From: Pyrinomonadaceae bacterium
GTDB taxonomy: Bacteria; Acidobacteriota; Blastocatellia; Pyrinomonadales; Pyrinomonadaceae
Assembly: GCA_036277115.1 (NCBI GenBank)
Contig: DASUNM010000015.1
Location: forward strand, 172,451 to 236,450
Reading direction: 5' to 3'
Length of the DNA: 64,000 nt
The notes beneath the pieces are model-generated. The model did not search any database. It saw nothing but the letters and a program-made list of their open reading frames with translations, and was not told the origin of the DNA. Shown one piece after another: positions 1 through 8,815 of this stretch (the stretch's first letter is position 1; every line of letters begins with the position of its first letter). Position numbers and translations under genes: made by a program.

Positions 1-2
1 AG

Positions 3-1085
3 CGCCTGACCGCGGAAGCGAGCCAGCGCGCGGATTCGGCCGAACTTTTTAGCGAGCGGATCGTCGCCAGCATGCCGACGGGTCTGATTGCCTTCGACTT
101 GTCGGGGAAAGCGACGGTCGCAAACTCGCCGGCGCACGTGTTGTTCGACAGCAACATGAAACTCGAGGGCGAACACTTTCGAACTATCTTCCGCGACGTG
201 CCCGCGCTGGCGAATTTGGTTGATGCCTGCCTCAGCAGCGGTCAGATTTTTCGCCGTGAAGAAATCGAGGCAAACGCTTCACCCCAAGCGAAGCGGCTGG
301 GCGCCACCGTCGCGCCGATTGATCCTTCGGCCACGGGTTCGAAAGGCGCGCTTTGCTTGATCACAGACATCACCGAAGTCACGCAATTGCGTGAACAGGT
401 CGCGTTAAAGCAGAACCTGGCGAGCCTGGGTGAAATGTCCGCCGGTCTGGCGCACGAATTCAAGAATGCGATGGCGGCGCTGCACGGCTACGCGCAGTTC
501 CTGCAAAGCATCGACACTGACGAACGCACTAAGGGCGCTGCGGATGCACTGCTTCAGGAAGTGCGGAATCTTTCCGAGATGACCACGGCTTTCTTGAATT
601 TCGCAAAGCCACAGCCTTTGCAGCTTGAGGAGATTTCGCTGGGCGAATTGATCGATGACTGCGCGCGCGAACTGGCGCCGTTGTTTGAGCAAAGACGGGT
701 GGACTTCGCGACGAACTATTCGCAAGGGAGCCTGGATGTACGCGCCGATCCCAGGCTGCTGCGGCAAGCGCTTTTAAATCTCATACGCAACGCAGCTGAA
801 GCGATTCCGGAGGAGCAGAAAGATCGCCGGGTCGTGGTTGAGGCCGCAAACGACGTTGTTGAGGGAAACGGCTGGGTAGCAGCGAGCATCCGTGACACGG
901 GGCCGGGAATTGATGAGACGGACCTTCCCAAAGTTTTCATTCCCTTCTTCACTACCAAAGCCTCCGGGCACGGAATCGGTTTGCCGCTGGCGCATCGCAT
1001 CGTAACTCAGCACGGTGGCACGCTCAGCGCTGCAAATGTACCCCACGGCGGAGCGCTTTTCACTCTACGATTGCCCGCCAACTAG
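3..1085 (+). CDS. Sensor histidine kinase, NtrB-like (5' end outside window)
   Basis: This is the C-terminal part of a PAS/HisKA/HATPase two-component sensor kinase. An ATG lies at 72, but the frame stays open to the window edge, and the residues before that Met (LFSERIVAS) run straight into the PAS domain, so the true start is upstream. Numbering from the Met at 72: PAS-like region 1-105; dimerisation/H-box near 118-140 with phospho-acceptor H128 in 'GLAHEFKN'; N-box 'NLIRNAAEAI'; G1 box 'DTGPGI'; F-box 'FIPFFTTK'; G2 'GHGIGLPLAHRI'. It should autophosphorylate and pass phosphate to a response regulator, which probably lies upstream of the window. No membrane segment is visible in this part. 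The H-box and G-boxes are complete, so the kinase looks active. Confidence 0.9.
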   Translation, partial: RLTAEASQRADSAELFSERIVASMPTGLIAFDLSGKATVANSPAHVLFDSNMKLEGEHFRTIFRDVPALANLVDACLSSGQIFRREEIEANASPQAKRLGATVAPIDPSATGSKGALCLITDITEVTQLREQVALKQNLASLGEMSAGLAHEFKNAMAALHGYAQFLQSIDTDERTKGAADALLQEVRNLSEMTTAFLNFAKPQPLQLEEISLGELIDDCARELAPLFEQRRVDFATNYSQGSLDVRADPRLLRQALLNLIRNAAEAIPEEQKDRRVVVEAANDVVEGNGWVAASIRDTGPGIDETDLPKVFIPFFTTKASGHGIGLPLAHRIVTQHGGTLSAANVPHGGALFTLRLPAN

Positions 1086-1133
1086 ATCGCTGCGACGCGA
1101 CAGGCGTTGCAAAAGTCGGCTACAATCCCATCT

Positions 1134-2396
1134 ATGAAACGCTCGGGAGTCGCCGATCTTCCATTGCACGGAGGCCGTGTGCCTGAATGGTTGGCGCAGC
1201 GGATGACGGCTCTGGGAACGGCGATCACCGAAGCGATCATTCACGATTACGGCGCGTCCGCGTTTATTTCACGATTGAGCGATCCGTTTTGGTTTCAGGC
1301 GCTTGGCGCAGTGATGGGAATGGACTGGCATTCGTCCGGCGTGACGACTTCGGTCATGGGCGCGCTGAAACGCGGGCTCGCGCCTAAGGCCGACGAATTG
1401 GGCATCTACATCTGCGGCGGCCGGGGCCGGTTTTCGCGAAACACACCGAGTGAATTGCGCTCGATCTCCAATCGTCGTGGGTTCGATGGTGAATCACTGG
1501 TGCGCACCAGCCGTTTGACCGCACGCATCGACAACAACGCAATTGCCGATGGCTTTCAGATCTATTTGCACAGTTTCGTGGTGACTGCTGACGGCGAGTG
1601 GGCGGTGGTGCAGCAGGGCTTGAACGACGCCACCGGCATGGCGCGCCGGTATCACTGGCACTCGGCGGCGGTAAGGGATTTTGTCGAAGAACCGCACACA
1701 GGGATCGTCGGCGAGCACCAGGGTACAATCATGAATCTCGTCGACGCGAGTGCGAAGCCGGCGCAGAAAGCGATGCTCGATGTGGCGCAGCAGCAACCGG
1801 ACAGAACCCTCGGCGAGATTCGCCATCTCCGGATGCCTGCGCATCATGATGTGCGCGCGCCAGACGTGAACCGGAAACGACTAGGCGCCGTGCTCGCGGT
1901 TGCTTACGAACGCGACCTGCACAACTTTGCCGAGTTACTGCTGTTGGAAAAGCTCGGACCGCGAACTCTTCAATCGCTTGCCTTAGTTGCCGAAGTCATT
2001 CACGGCGCGCCCACGCGCTTCGACGATCCGGCGCGCTTTTCATTTGCACACGGCGGGAAAGATGGGCATCCGTTTCCCGTACCGCTGAAAACGTACGACG
2101 AATCGATAAACTTCCTGCAGGGCGCGCTCGATCGGGCCAAAGCGGTCAGTAGCCCCACTAGTCGGGATAGCGACCGAATAAATTTGGATTTCGGCCAAGA
2201 GAAGCTGCAGGCGCTGCGCCGCCTTGAACGCTTCACCCGCGCCGTCGAGAAACGTATGAAGCCGGATGCTGATTTCGACGCCCTCATGAAGCACGAGCAT
2301 GTCATTTCAGCTTCGCTTGATGGTCGCACCGTCTTCGATGATTCCCCCGCGCGAAACTATTTCGTGGGAAAGAAGCGGCAACCTACGCTTTTCTGA
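1134..2396 (+). CDS. DUF763 domain-containing protein
   Basis: The 420-residue protein has the family-typical N-terminus 'MKRSGVADLPLHGGRVP', which fixes the start at the ATG at 1134; a TTG at 1107 would add nine unlike residues. DUF763 spans most of the length, with conserved blocks 'HSSGVTTSVMGALKRGL' near 70-85, 'LHSFVVTADGEWAVVQQG' near 145-165 and 'MPAHHDVR' near 238-245. There is no signal peptide or membrane segment, so it is cytosolic. The family is widespread in archaea and bacteria, and its biochemical role is not known to me. It begins 49 nt after the kinase gene on the same strand; no functional link is evident. It ends in a shared terminator with the convergent gene downstream. 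Confidence 0.85.
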   Translation: MKRSGVADLPLHGGRVPEWLAQRMTALGTAITEAIIHDYGASAFISRLSDPFWFQALGAVMGMDWHSSGVTTSVMGALKRGLAPKADELGIYICGGRGRFSRNTPSELRSISNRRGFDGESLVRTSRLTARIDNNAIADGFQIYLHSFVVTADGEWAVVQQGLNDATGMARRYHWHSAAVRDFVEEPHTGIVGEHQGTIMNLVDASAKPAQKAMLDVAQQQPDRTLGEIRHLRMPAHHDVRAPDVNRKRLGAVLAVAYERDLHNFAELLLLEKLGPRTLQSLALVAEVIHGAPTRFDDPARFSFAHGGKDGHPFPVPLKTYDESINFLQGALDRAKAVSSPTSRDSDRINLDFGQEKLQALRRLERFTRAVEKRMKPDADFDALMKHEHVISASLDGRTVFDDSPARNYFVGKKRQPTLF

Positions 2397-2414
2397 AATG
2401 CCCCCAAAACAAAA

Positions 2415-2450
2415 CGGCGGACCCAGTTCCCTGCGTCCGCCGCTCTTCTT
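2415..2450. terminator. Bidirectional intrinsic terminator between convergent genes
   Basis: A perfect 8-bp GC-rich stem (2415-2422 with 2435-2442, arm CGGCGGAC) closes a 12-nt loop between two convergent stop codons. On the plus strand it is followed by a T-rich CTCTTCTT. On the minus strand it is followed by TTTTGTTTT, so it can serve both genes, the minus-strand gene better. Confidence 0.65.
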
Positions 2451-2465
2451 CAGTAGGTCCGAGAG

Positions 2466-4466
2466 CTAACGCTTCGGAGTTCTCGCGTTTGCGATATTCG
2501 AATACGCTGAGTTGCCGCTTCCGTTGAATGCGCGCACGCGATAGCGATAGCGCGTGTTCGCGGCCAACCCTGTATTCGGGAAACTCGTGACATTCGCCCC
2601 GACCTGAGCAATCTGCGCAAAATTCGTGCAGTTTTGGCCGGTGCAACGCTCGATGCTGAAGCCCTGTTCGTTGTTCGAATTGTCGGTCCACGCCAGATTG
2701 ACTTGGGTGGCCGAGACCGGCGTTGCCGTCAGGTTAGTCGGCGCCGCCGGCACCGGTGTAGGTGTCGGCGTTGGAGTCGGCGTCGGTGGTGGAGTGGGCG
2801 TCACCGTTGGTGTTGGCGTCGGAGTTGGTGCGCCACCACAGCCCGGGAACTTGAACGATCCGATGCGCGTGCGCCAATTGAATTGGCTGGTTGTCGAGTA
2901 GTACTCCTGCGTGTACCAGAAGGTACAGTCGTCAACCGGATCGATCGTCATCGCGCTATAGTCACCCCATCGGCTACCTGTGCTTACCTGGCTGCCGGTG
3001 CCGGCGAACATAAGCGTCTCGCCTTGCGCCAGGGTGTTCACCGGATCCGTCGCGAGCCGGCCCGCGTAACGAATTTGCGGATTGATCGATGCGCTCGAAG
3101 CGCTGTAACCGAGCGCCAGGTTGCCTTGCTGGTCCATCGCCGCGCTACCCATCCAACGCCAGGTAGTATCGGGTTGATAGGTGCTCTCCTGCGCAACCGT
3201 GACCGGTCCGGCGGTGACGTTTCGCAATTCAAACCACCGCACGCCGGCAGCCCCGCCTGAGGCGACGGTGTAATTCCCGACGACTGCTTCATGCGTACCG
3301 AAGTTTCGATACGCCAGTCTGAACATCAACCGATCGCCGATGGCGTCCAAGCGCGTTGTCGTGCCGGCTTGCGGAACGCAGTTCCGGGTCGTGGCACATA
3401 ACATTGAGAAGCCGGCCGCGGGCGGGCTCGCGAACAGCGTAAAGCTCGAGTTCGCCGGCGTCACAAAGTCCACATGGAAATGGAACAAACGATAAGACCC
3501 AGTGCCGGGCCATTGAACGAAAGTCGCGGGCGCGCCCGGCGGCGGGAGGTTCGAACCGTCGAGATCCGCCGGCAGATAAGTTTCTTCAGACGAACCGCCG
3601 GTGATTCCGGTAGTGATGAACGTTGCCGGTAATCCGGCAAGCATCTTCGCGCGATCAAACGCGAATGGCTGAGGGCCGAGGTACGCCGTCGCAGAAGAGT
3701 TAAACACGTTCATGCTCATGTAGTAGGCATCGGGCCACACGCTGAGCTTCGGATAATCAAAAAAGTTCGTGCCTAGGTTAAAGGAGTATCGGTGATACGA
3801 ACCCGTTGCGTCGCTGGTGGTTGAGACCGCAACGCACTCGTTAGTGGGAATGCTCACGCCGGCAAACTGAGTGATGACCCAGCGATTCGCGAGTTGATCA
3901 TAAAGCACTACCGGATCGCCGCTGCCGTTGAATTCGCAAACGCCGCCGAAGCCGCTCCAGACCGTCGAAATACCTGACGGCCCTAACATCGACGCTCCGG
4001 TCGTCTTGTTGAAGACCTGGTAACCCTCGTTGACGATCTGCACATACTGAGTTGCGCCCACTTCGCCGTTCGTATCGGGCGGCGCGCAGTTGCAAGCGAC
4101 GCCTGGAAACGGGACGCCATCGAAGTTGAGCGACGTTCCGGGCATTCCAACCGTCGGCGCACTCGGACCGGATTCGGAGGTTTGGACGACGGGATCCGAG
4201 CGGTCGACGTGCCGGTGCGGGATGACCTTCGGATTCTTGTTGGCTTCCTTCTTCTCCTTGAACTTTACCGGATGCTGCGGCATCTCGCGCAGCGGCGGCG
4301 ACGTGTCATTGTGTTCTGAAGCAACTACGCTCACATTCTTGCCCTGGCCTTGTACTGGCTGTGCCGCCCAGCGAGCGCGTGCGGCTTCCATCACCTGTGG
4401 CAAAACCAAAAGAGTGACAAGCAATAAACAGCCGCCCAGTGCGGCAAACAGTTTGGCGAATTTCAT
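2466..4466 (-). CDS. Secreted protein with C-terminal fibronectin type III domain
   Basis: This 666-residue exported protein begins with a Sec signal ('MKFAKLFAALGGCLLLVTLLVLPQ'). Residues ~100-545 form a large uncharacterised domain shared with the divergent gene at 4887-6527: both have 'PPDT.G.VG', 'GDP.V.YDQLA.RWV.TQFA', 'WPDAYY.S.N.F' and 'RWGDYS...DPVD.CT'. A Thr-Pro repeat linker (~550-575) then leads to an FN3 domain (~575-666, 'PTNLTATPVSATQVNLAW'). Paired Cys residues suggest disulphides and an extracellular location. A beta-propeller fold is my guess from the repeated Gly/Trp/Asp pattern. The function is unknown; surface adhesion or extracellular polymer binding would fit the FN3 and linker. 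Neighbours are an unrelated convergent gene and its divergent paralogue. Confidence 0.8.
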   Translation of the reverse strand: MKFAKLFAALGGCLLLVTLLVLPQVMEAARARWAAQPVQGQGKNVSVVASEHNDTSPPLREMPQHPVKFKEKKEANKNPKVIPHRHVDRSDPVVQTSESGPSAPTVGMPGTSLNFDGVPFPGVACNCAPPDTNGEVGATQYVQIVNEGYQVFNKTTGASMLGPSGISTVWSGFGGVCEFNGSGDPVVLYDQLANRWVITQFAGVSIPTNECVAVSTTSDATGSYHRYSFNLGTNFFDYPKLSVWPDAYYMSMNVFNSSATAYLGPQPFAFDRAKMLAGLPATFITTGITGGSSEETYLPADLDGSNLPPPGAPATFVQWPGTGSYRLFHFHVDFVTPANSSFTLFASPPAAGFSMLCATTRNCVPQAGTTTRLDAIGDRLMFRLAYRNFGTHEAVVGNYTVASGGAAGVRWFELRNVTAGPVTVAQESTYQPDTTWRWMGSAAMDQQGNLALGYSASSASINPQIRYAGRLATDPVNTLAQGETLMFAGTGSQVSTGSRWGDYSAMTIDPVDDCTFWYTQEYYSTTSQFNWRTRIGSFKFPGCGGAPTPTPTPTVTPTPPPTPTPTPTPTPVPAAPTNLTATPVSATQVNLAWTDNSNNEQGFSIERCTGQNCTNFAQIAQVGANVTSFPNTGLAANTRYRYRVRAFNGSGNSAYSNIANARTPKR

Positions 4467-4587
4467 TCAGCTCCTCCTAAATGTCACAAATGCACCAGCC
4501 GCGGTTACCGTGGCGAGTCGGGCGTGAGGCACGAAGGCCGGATGCGAACACTGGTCTTAGTGGGGGGAACTACCGAAATGCGCAGAA

Positions 4588-4616
4588 AAGCTACCACACT
4601 GATTAACACGTGACAA
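4588..4616 (-). promoter_or_regulatory. Putative sigma-70 promoter for the FN3 secreted protein
   Basis: Read on the minus strand, TTGTCA (4616-4611) is followed by a 17-nt spacer and TAGCTT (4593-4588). The -10 match is imperfect, but spacing and position, about 120 nt upstream of the 4466 start, are right. Confidence 0.4.
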
Positions 4617-4740
4617 GATATTTTCCAAAAAATGCGGAACGCCTCGACATTCGGGACTAGAACCGAAGTAATGAGGATTGCTAACAGCCGAATGCGCTTG
4701 CAGTTGGCAGTTTTAGATCTCTCCAACGAGATAAAAACTA

Positions 4741-4769
4741 TTGACTTGGCCGCTCACCACTACTATCAT
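4741..4769 (+). promoter_or_regulatory. Putative sigma-70 promoter for the secreted paralogue at 4887
   Basis: TTGACT (4741-4746), a 17-nt spacer and TATCAT (4764-4769) form a near-consensus promoter. It predicts a 5' leader of about 110 nt before the ATG at 4887. Confidence 0.65.
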
Positions 4770-4886
4770 GCGCCGTTTGTTAGACAGTTGGAGTTGGCGG
4801 CCTCGCTTAGTCTCATCAATCCCTAAAGACGAGGTGTGTCGGAAGCTGTCAACTCACGTGCACTAAACCCGCAATCAGGAGGAAAT

Positions 4887-6527
4887 ATGAAAAAAGTGTT
4901 TGCCGTTCTTGTATTCGTCGCGCTCTGCCTTACCGCGCTGACGCCATTAAATGTCGCATTTGCTCAAGGCAAAAACTCACCACCACCACAAGCTCAAAAC
5001 GAACGTGCTGAAATCAGCCGCGCAACTCATCACGACACAACGACGGTGCCCTTGCGTGAGATGTTTGAACGAGGAGACCGACCGGGCCCAGCTCGAGGAG
5101 GCCGGGACTTTGAACCTGGACGACCAGCGCCAGTTGGCAAAGCAAATCCTCCTGGCATCGATCCGCTTGCCGAAAGAGGCGTCGGGGCTCCGTCTGCATT
5201 CGCGCAGCCGAAAGCTGCAACGGACGGCACGCCGGTCGATCCAAGTGCGCGGGTGGCGCCTCCCGACACCACTGGCGACGTTGGTCCGAATCATTACGTT
5301 CAGTGGGTCAACCTACGCTACTCGATCTACACGCTGACGCGTAACACTTCGAATGAAATCACAGGTTTCACACCAGTGCCGGGCTTTCCGAAAAATGGCA
5401 ACGTCGTATGGCAAGGTTTCGGTGGCCGGTGCCAATCGGACAACGACGGCGATCCCATCGTCCAGTACGACCAATTGGCTGATCGTTGGGTCCTGACGCA
5501 GTTTGCCGTTTCGGCCACGCCCTATACACAATGCGTTGCCGTTTCCACCGGACCAGATCCCACCGGCACGTACCATCGCTACGCCTTCTCGTACAACCGC
5601 GATTTTCCGGATTATCCGAAAATGGGCGTGTGGCCGGACGCGTACTACATCAGCTACAACATGTTCAAGAATGGCCGCACCTTCGCCGGTGGTCAGGTCT
5701 GCGCTTTTGAGCGTAGTCAAATGTTGACGGGAGGCGCCGCGCGACAAGCTTGCGCTAAAACGACTGCGGGACATAGTCTGGAACCGGCTGACCTCGAGGG
5801 TTCGACGTTACCACCCGCCGGCTCGCGGAACTTCCTGCTAAGTATTACAACCAACACACTCCAATTTTGGCGATTCGCCGTCAACTGGGGTGCTGGGACA
5901 GGAACGCTGACGGGGCCAACAACGATCGGGGGCGTGTCGTTCTCCAGGGCCTGCGGCGGCGGCGCTTGTATTCCGCAACCGGGCACGTCACAGCAACTCG
6001 ACACACTCGCCGATCGTTTGATGTACCGCTTGAGCTACCGCAACCTCGGCACGCGCGAAGCACTCGTGATTAATCACTCGGTTGCGACGGGCGGCGTGAG
6101 CGCCATTCGGTGGTACGAGTTGACCAACGCAGCGGGTCAAACGATAAACAGCGCCACCCCGGTGGTTCGGCAACAGGGAACGTTCTCGCCAAGTTCCGAC
6201 CATCGCTGGATGGGCAGCGCCGCAATTGATCAGACGGGCGGAATTGCTATCGGCTACAACATCTCCAGTTCGTCAATCAAACCGAGCATCCGTTATGCGT
6301 ACCGCTCCCCTCTCGATCCTCTCGGCACGCTAGGCAACGAGACGGAAGCAAAGGCCGGACCCGGTGTTCAGACACCGAGCCTATCTCGCTGGGGAGACTA
6401 CAGCACCATCAGCGTCGACCCAGTAGACGGTTGCACGATGGTATTTACGTCTCAGTACCAGCCGGCGGATGGTAACTTCAACTGGACCACTTACATCTAC
6501 TCATTCAAGCTGAGTAGCTGTCCTTAG
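4887..6527 (+). CDS. Secreted protein, paralogue of the divergent FN3 protein
   Basis: The ATG at 4887 is preceded by a strong AGGAGG (4877-4882) and opens a signal peptide ('MKKVFAVLVFVALCLTALTPLNVAFA'), giving 546 residues. The upstream ATG at 4836 would put 17 polar residues before the signal. After a charged, Pro/Gly-rich stretch (~30-120), the rest aligns with residues ~120-545 of the minus-strand neighbour, sharing 'PPDTTGDVG', 'GDPIVQYDQLADRWV', 'WPDAYYISYNMF' and 'RWGDYSTISVDPVDGC'. It lacks the Thr-Pro linker and FN3 domain, ending soon after the shared domain. The pair arose by duplication and gained or lost FN3. Location is probably periplasmic or extracellular; function unknown. 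A strong terminator follows. Confidence 0.8.
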   Translation: MKKVFAVLVFVALCLTALTPLNVAFAQGKNSPPPQAQNERAEISRATHHDTTTVPLREMFERGDRPGPARGGRDFEPGRPAPVGKANPPGIDPLAERGVGAPSAFAQPKAATDGTPVDPSARVAPPDTTGDVGPNHYVQWVNLRYSIYTLTRNTSNEITGFTPVPGFPKNGNVVWQGFGGRCQSDNDGDPIVQYDQLADRWVLTQFAVSATPYTQCVAVSTGPDPTGTYHRYAFSYNRDFPDYPKMGVWPDAYYISYNMFKNGRTFAGGQVCAFERSQMLTGGAARQACAKTTAGHSLEPADLEGSTLPPAGSRNFLLSITTNTLQFWRFAVNWGAGTGTLTGPTTIGGVSFSRACGGGACIPQPGTSQQLDTLADRLMYRLSYRNLGTREALVINHSVATGGVSAIRWYELTNAAGQTINSATPVVRQQGTFSPSSDHRWMGSAAIDQTGGIAIGYNISSSSIKPSIRYAYRSPLDPLGTLGNETEAKAGPGVQTPSLSRWGDYSTISVDPVDGCTMVFTSQYQPADGNFNWTTYIYSFKLSSCP

Positions 6528-6547
6528 TTACGGATCGTTTCAGCCAG

Positions 6548-6582
6548 GGGCGAACATCGTTCTGATGTTCGCCCTTTTTTTT
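6548..6582 (+). terminator. Strong rho-independent terminator
   Basis: An 11-bp perfect stem (GGGCGAACATC, 6548-6558, with 6564-6574), a 5-nt loop and eight consecutive T (6575-6582) lie 21 nt after the stop of the secreted-protein gene. Confidence 0.92.
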
Positions 6583-6642
6583 ATCTTGCTTCCCAGATTG
6601 GGAGGCTAACTAAGTCCTTCTGATTCAGGTTAACCTGCGGCT

Positions 6643-7599
6643 GTGCCTGAACTCCCCGACATCACGATCTACCTTGAGGCCCTGGAAAAGCGGATTTTCC
6701 ATGGCCGTCTCCAGCGGGTCCAGTTAGCATCACCGTTCCTGTTGCGAACTGCCGCGCCACCGATCTCGGCTGTGGAAGGAAAGGAAGTCGTTGCGTTACA
6801 ACGGTTAGGCAAGCGAATCTGCGTGGGATTTGAAGGTAGTCTTTGGATGGTCCTGCACTTGATGATTGCCGGGCGGTTGCACTGGAAAGAGTTTGTCACA
6901 ACCGGTCGCGTAAGCGAGCGGGAGAAGAAGTCGCCGCTGAAATTCCCTAAAAACACGCTGGCCATCTTTCACTTCGAAAACGGCCAGCTTTCATTGACTG
7001 AGGCCGGGACCCAACGCCGAGCTTCGCTTCACATCGTGCAGGGCGAGGAAGGTTTGCGCGGACTCGACCCCGGTGGCATTGAGCTGTTCCGTAAGAAGCC
7101 CGGCGATAAGGGAGGGGGCGGCCACTTTATCGATCTCGCAAACTTCGCCCGCGTTCTTAAATCGGAAAACCACACGCTGAAACGTGCGCTGACCGACCCG
7201 CGACTCTTTAGTGGCGTTGGCAACGCATATTCTGACGAGATTCTTTGGCACGCGCGGCTTTCGCCGGTGAAGCTGACGCAGAAACTTACTGAAGAAGAAA
7301 TCACGCGGCTTCACAACGCCACGCGTGACACGCTGATGGAATGGATTGAGCGGTTGCGTCAAGAAACCGGCGAACGGTTCCCGGAAAAAGTCACTGCGTT
7401 TCGAAAAGAAATGGCGACGCACGGCCGTTACCGCGAGCCGTGCCCACGCTGCGGCACGAAGATCCAGCGAATTCGCTACGCGTCTAACGAGACGAATTAC
7501 TGTCCGGGTTGTCAGACAGGCGGCCGGTTACTGGCGGATCGCGCACTTTCGCGCTTGCTGCGCGAAGACTGGCCGAAGCGAGCCGAAGACATGAACTAG
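6643..7599 (+). CDS. Fpg/Nei family DNA glycosylase (AP lyase)
   Basis: The 318-residue protein starts at a GTG with '[10 protein letters not shown]', the family signature in which Pro2 is the Schiff-base nucleophile and Glu3 is catalytic. That fixes the start despite a weak ribosome site. The N-terminal beta-sandwich (~1-130) includes '[25 protein letters not shown]', the usual Lys-containing region. The helix-two-turn-helix (~165-240) has '[19 protein letters not shown]'. The C-terminal zinc finger (~268-295) has C-x2-C...C-x2-C ('CPRCG', 'CPGC'). It should excise oxidised bases and cleave the abasic site in base-excision repair. A long insertion near 95-125 and the 'PELPD' start lean towards the Nei-like side, so I do not assign mutM or nei. 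Confidence 0.9.
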   Translation: MPELPDITIYLEALEKRIFHGRLQRVQLASPFLLRTAAPPISAVEGKEVVALQRLGKRICVGFEGSLWMVLHLMIAGRLHWKEFVTTGRVSEREKKSPLKFPKNTLAIFHFENGQLSLTEAGTQRRASLHIVQGEEGLRGLDPGGIELFRKKPGDKGGGGHFIDLANFARVLKSENHTLKRALTDPRLFSGVGNAYSDEILWHARLSPVKLTQKLTEEEITRLHNATRDTLMEWIERLRQETGERFPEKVTAFRKEMATHGRYREPCPRCGTKIQRIRYASNETNYCPGCQTGGRLLADRALSRLLREDWPKRAEDMN

Positions 7600-7789
7600 A
7601 CACTGCAAGCTTCGCCGGTGGAATGCCGGCCAGCCATTTACCACGGAACGATCTGCTTTTTGCAACATAACTCCACGCCGATTACGAAAGAATTCTCGTT
7701 TTCGTAGCGTCATCTGCCCAATGCAGTTCCCTCCTCAACCGGCGCGCGAATTTTGTAAGGCAACATCCATCATCTAAAAGGAGTCCGGA

Positions 7790-8722
7790 ATGAATATTTA
7801 CAAACTGAGAAAACTACGCGCAGTCCCTTTCTTTTTCGCAGCCGCCCTCTTGCTGAGCACGGTATCAGTGAGTTTCGCCCAAACGTCGAACGCCCAAGGC
7901 CCGGCACAGATTTACCGATCAGTGCCGAACGGCGCAAAGATGAAATTCCAGGGCGTGGTGATTGAACGTAACGCCGACACTTTCACCATTCGCGATCGAT
8001 CGCGCGCCGACTATCAAGTGCTGATCACCGATGAAACGAGCATCAAAACGAATGGCGGGTTTCTCCGCAGCGGCAAAAAGTATCCGGTTACCGACATCCT
8101 GCGCGGTTTGATTGTCGAGGTCGAAGGACGTGGCGACGCGCAGGGTCAACTGGTCGCCGACAAGATCAGGTTCCGCGAATCTGACATGCGCGCGGCGATT
8201 ACTTCCGAAACGCGCGTGGGCCCCGTTGAAGAGAACCAGCAGAAAATCGCCGGACAGATCGACGAACTGCACGCCATCGCCCAGGAAGCACGAGCAGAGG
8301 TCGCCAAGGTGAACGATCGGGTCACCTCACTCGATGAAGTTGATGAACAGGCAAGCGTCGCCGTTACTTTTAAAGTGAACAGCGCAATCCTCTCGCTGGA
8401 GGCCAAGCGTCAGCTTGATGAGTTTGCCGCAAAAGCTTTGGCGGCGAGGGGCTATATGATCGAAGTTGCCGGACATACCGACTCAACCGGCGGCGAAGCG
8501 AAAAACATTCGTCTGAGTCGCGCGCGAGCCGACGCGGTCGTCGATTATCTGGCGATTAATCACAAGATTCCGGCGCGACGTTTCATTACGCCGCTCGGGT
8601 ACGGCAAGAACGAAGCGGTTGCTGACAACACGACCGCCTCTGGGCGCGCGCAAAACCGTCGCGTCGAAGTAAAAATGCTTATTAACCGCGGGCTTAACAC
8701 CGCCTCGACAAATCAACCCTAG
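7790..8722 (+). CDS. OmpA-family protein with N-terminal DUF5666-like domain
   Basis: A Sec signal peptide (about 1-30, ending 'VSFAQ') is followed by a DUF5666-like beta domain (~45-135, 'FQGVVIERNADTFTIRDRS', 'GLIVEVEGRG'). A short helical linker (~150-190, probably coiled coil) leads to a C-terminal OmpA peptidoglycan-binding domain (~195-300: 'FKVNSAILS', 'IEVAGHTDSTG', 'LSRARADAVVDYL', 'GRAQNRRVEV'). The conserved Asp and Arg that bind diaminopimelate are present. There is no beta-barrel, so this is probably a periplasmic or lipid-free OmpA-like protein tethering something to the wall. The ribosome site is AAAGGAG upstream of the ATG. A GC-rich hairpin follows the stop. Confidence 0.88.
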   Translation: MNIYKLRKLRAVPFFFAAALLLSTVSVSFAQTSNAQGPAQIYRSVPNGAKMKFQGVVIERNADTFTIRDRSRADYQVLITDETSIKTNGGFLRSGKKYPVTDILRGLIVEVEGRGDAQGQLVADKIRFRESDMRAAITSETRVGPVEENQQKIAGQIDELHAIAQEARAEVAKVNDRVTSLDEVDEQASVAVTFKVNSAILSLEAKRQLDEFAAKALAARGYMIEVAGHTDSTGGEAKNIRLSRARADAVVDYLAINHKIPARRFITPLGYGKNEAVADNTTASGRAQNRRVEVKMLINRGLNTASTNQP

Positions 8723-8747
8723 ACATTCTTTGATATCTCATACGAGA

Positions 8748-8772
8748 GGGGCGCTGGATCATCCAGCGCCCC
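8748..8772 (+). terminator. Probable hairpin terminator after the OmpA-like gene
   Basis: A 12-bp perfect inverted repeat (GGGGCGCTGGAT, 8748-8759, with 8761-8772) lies between this gene and the convergent LEA2 gene. There is no good U-tract, so it may act as a bidirectional transcription roadblock or mRNA 3' stabiliser. Confidence 0.55.
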
Positions 8773-8815
8773 GCCGTTTCCTTCCACTCGCACTCGACAA
8801 CCCTTTTGAAAATCG

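Larger units (their letters stand above)
4467..4886. other. Divergent intergenic region (about 420 nt) without a supported gene
   Basis: The region separates two divergently transcribed secreted paralogues. It holds one candidate promoter per direction and the Shine-Dalgarno AGGAGG at 4877-4882. A 64-codon plus-strand frame (4632-4826) runs through the plus-strand promoter and has no visible domain, so I do not call it a gene. I see no clear operator or riboswitch. Confidence 0.6.

Noticed and set aside
4632..4826. 64-codon plus-strand frame between the divergent secreted genes
   Set aside because: It runs through the best promoter in the region and has no ribosome site, domain or signal.
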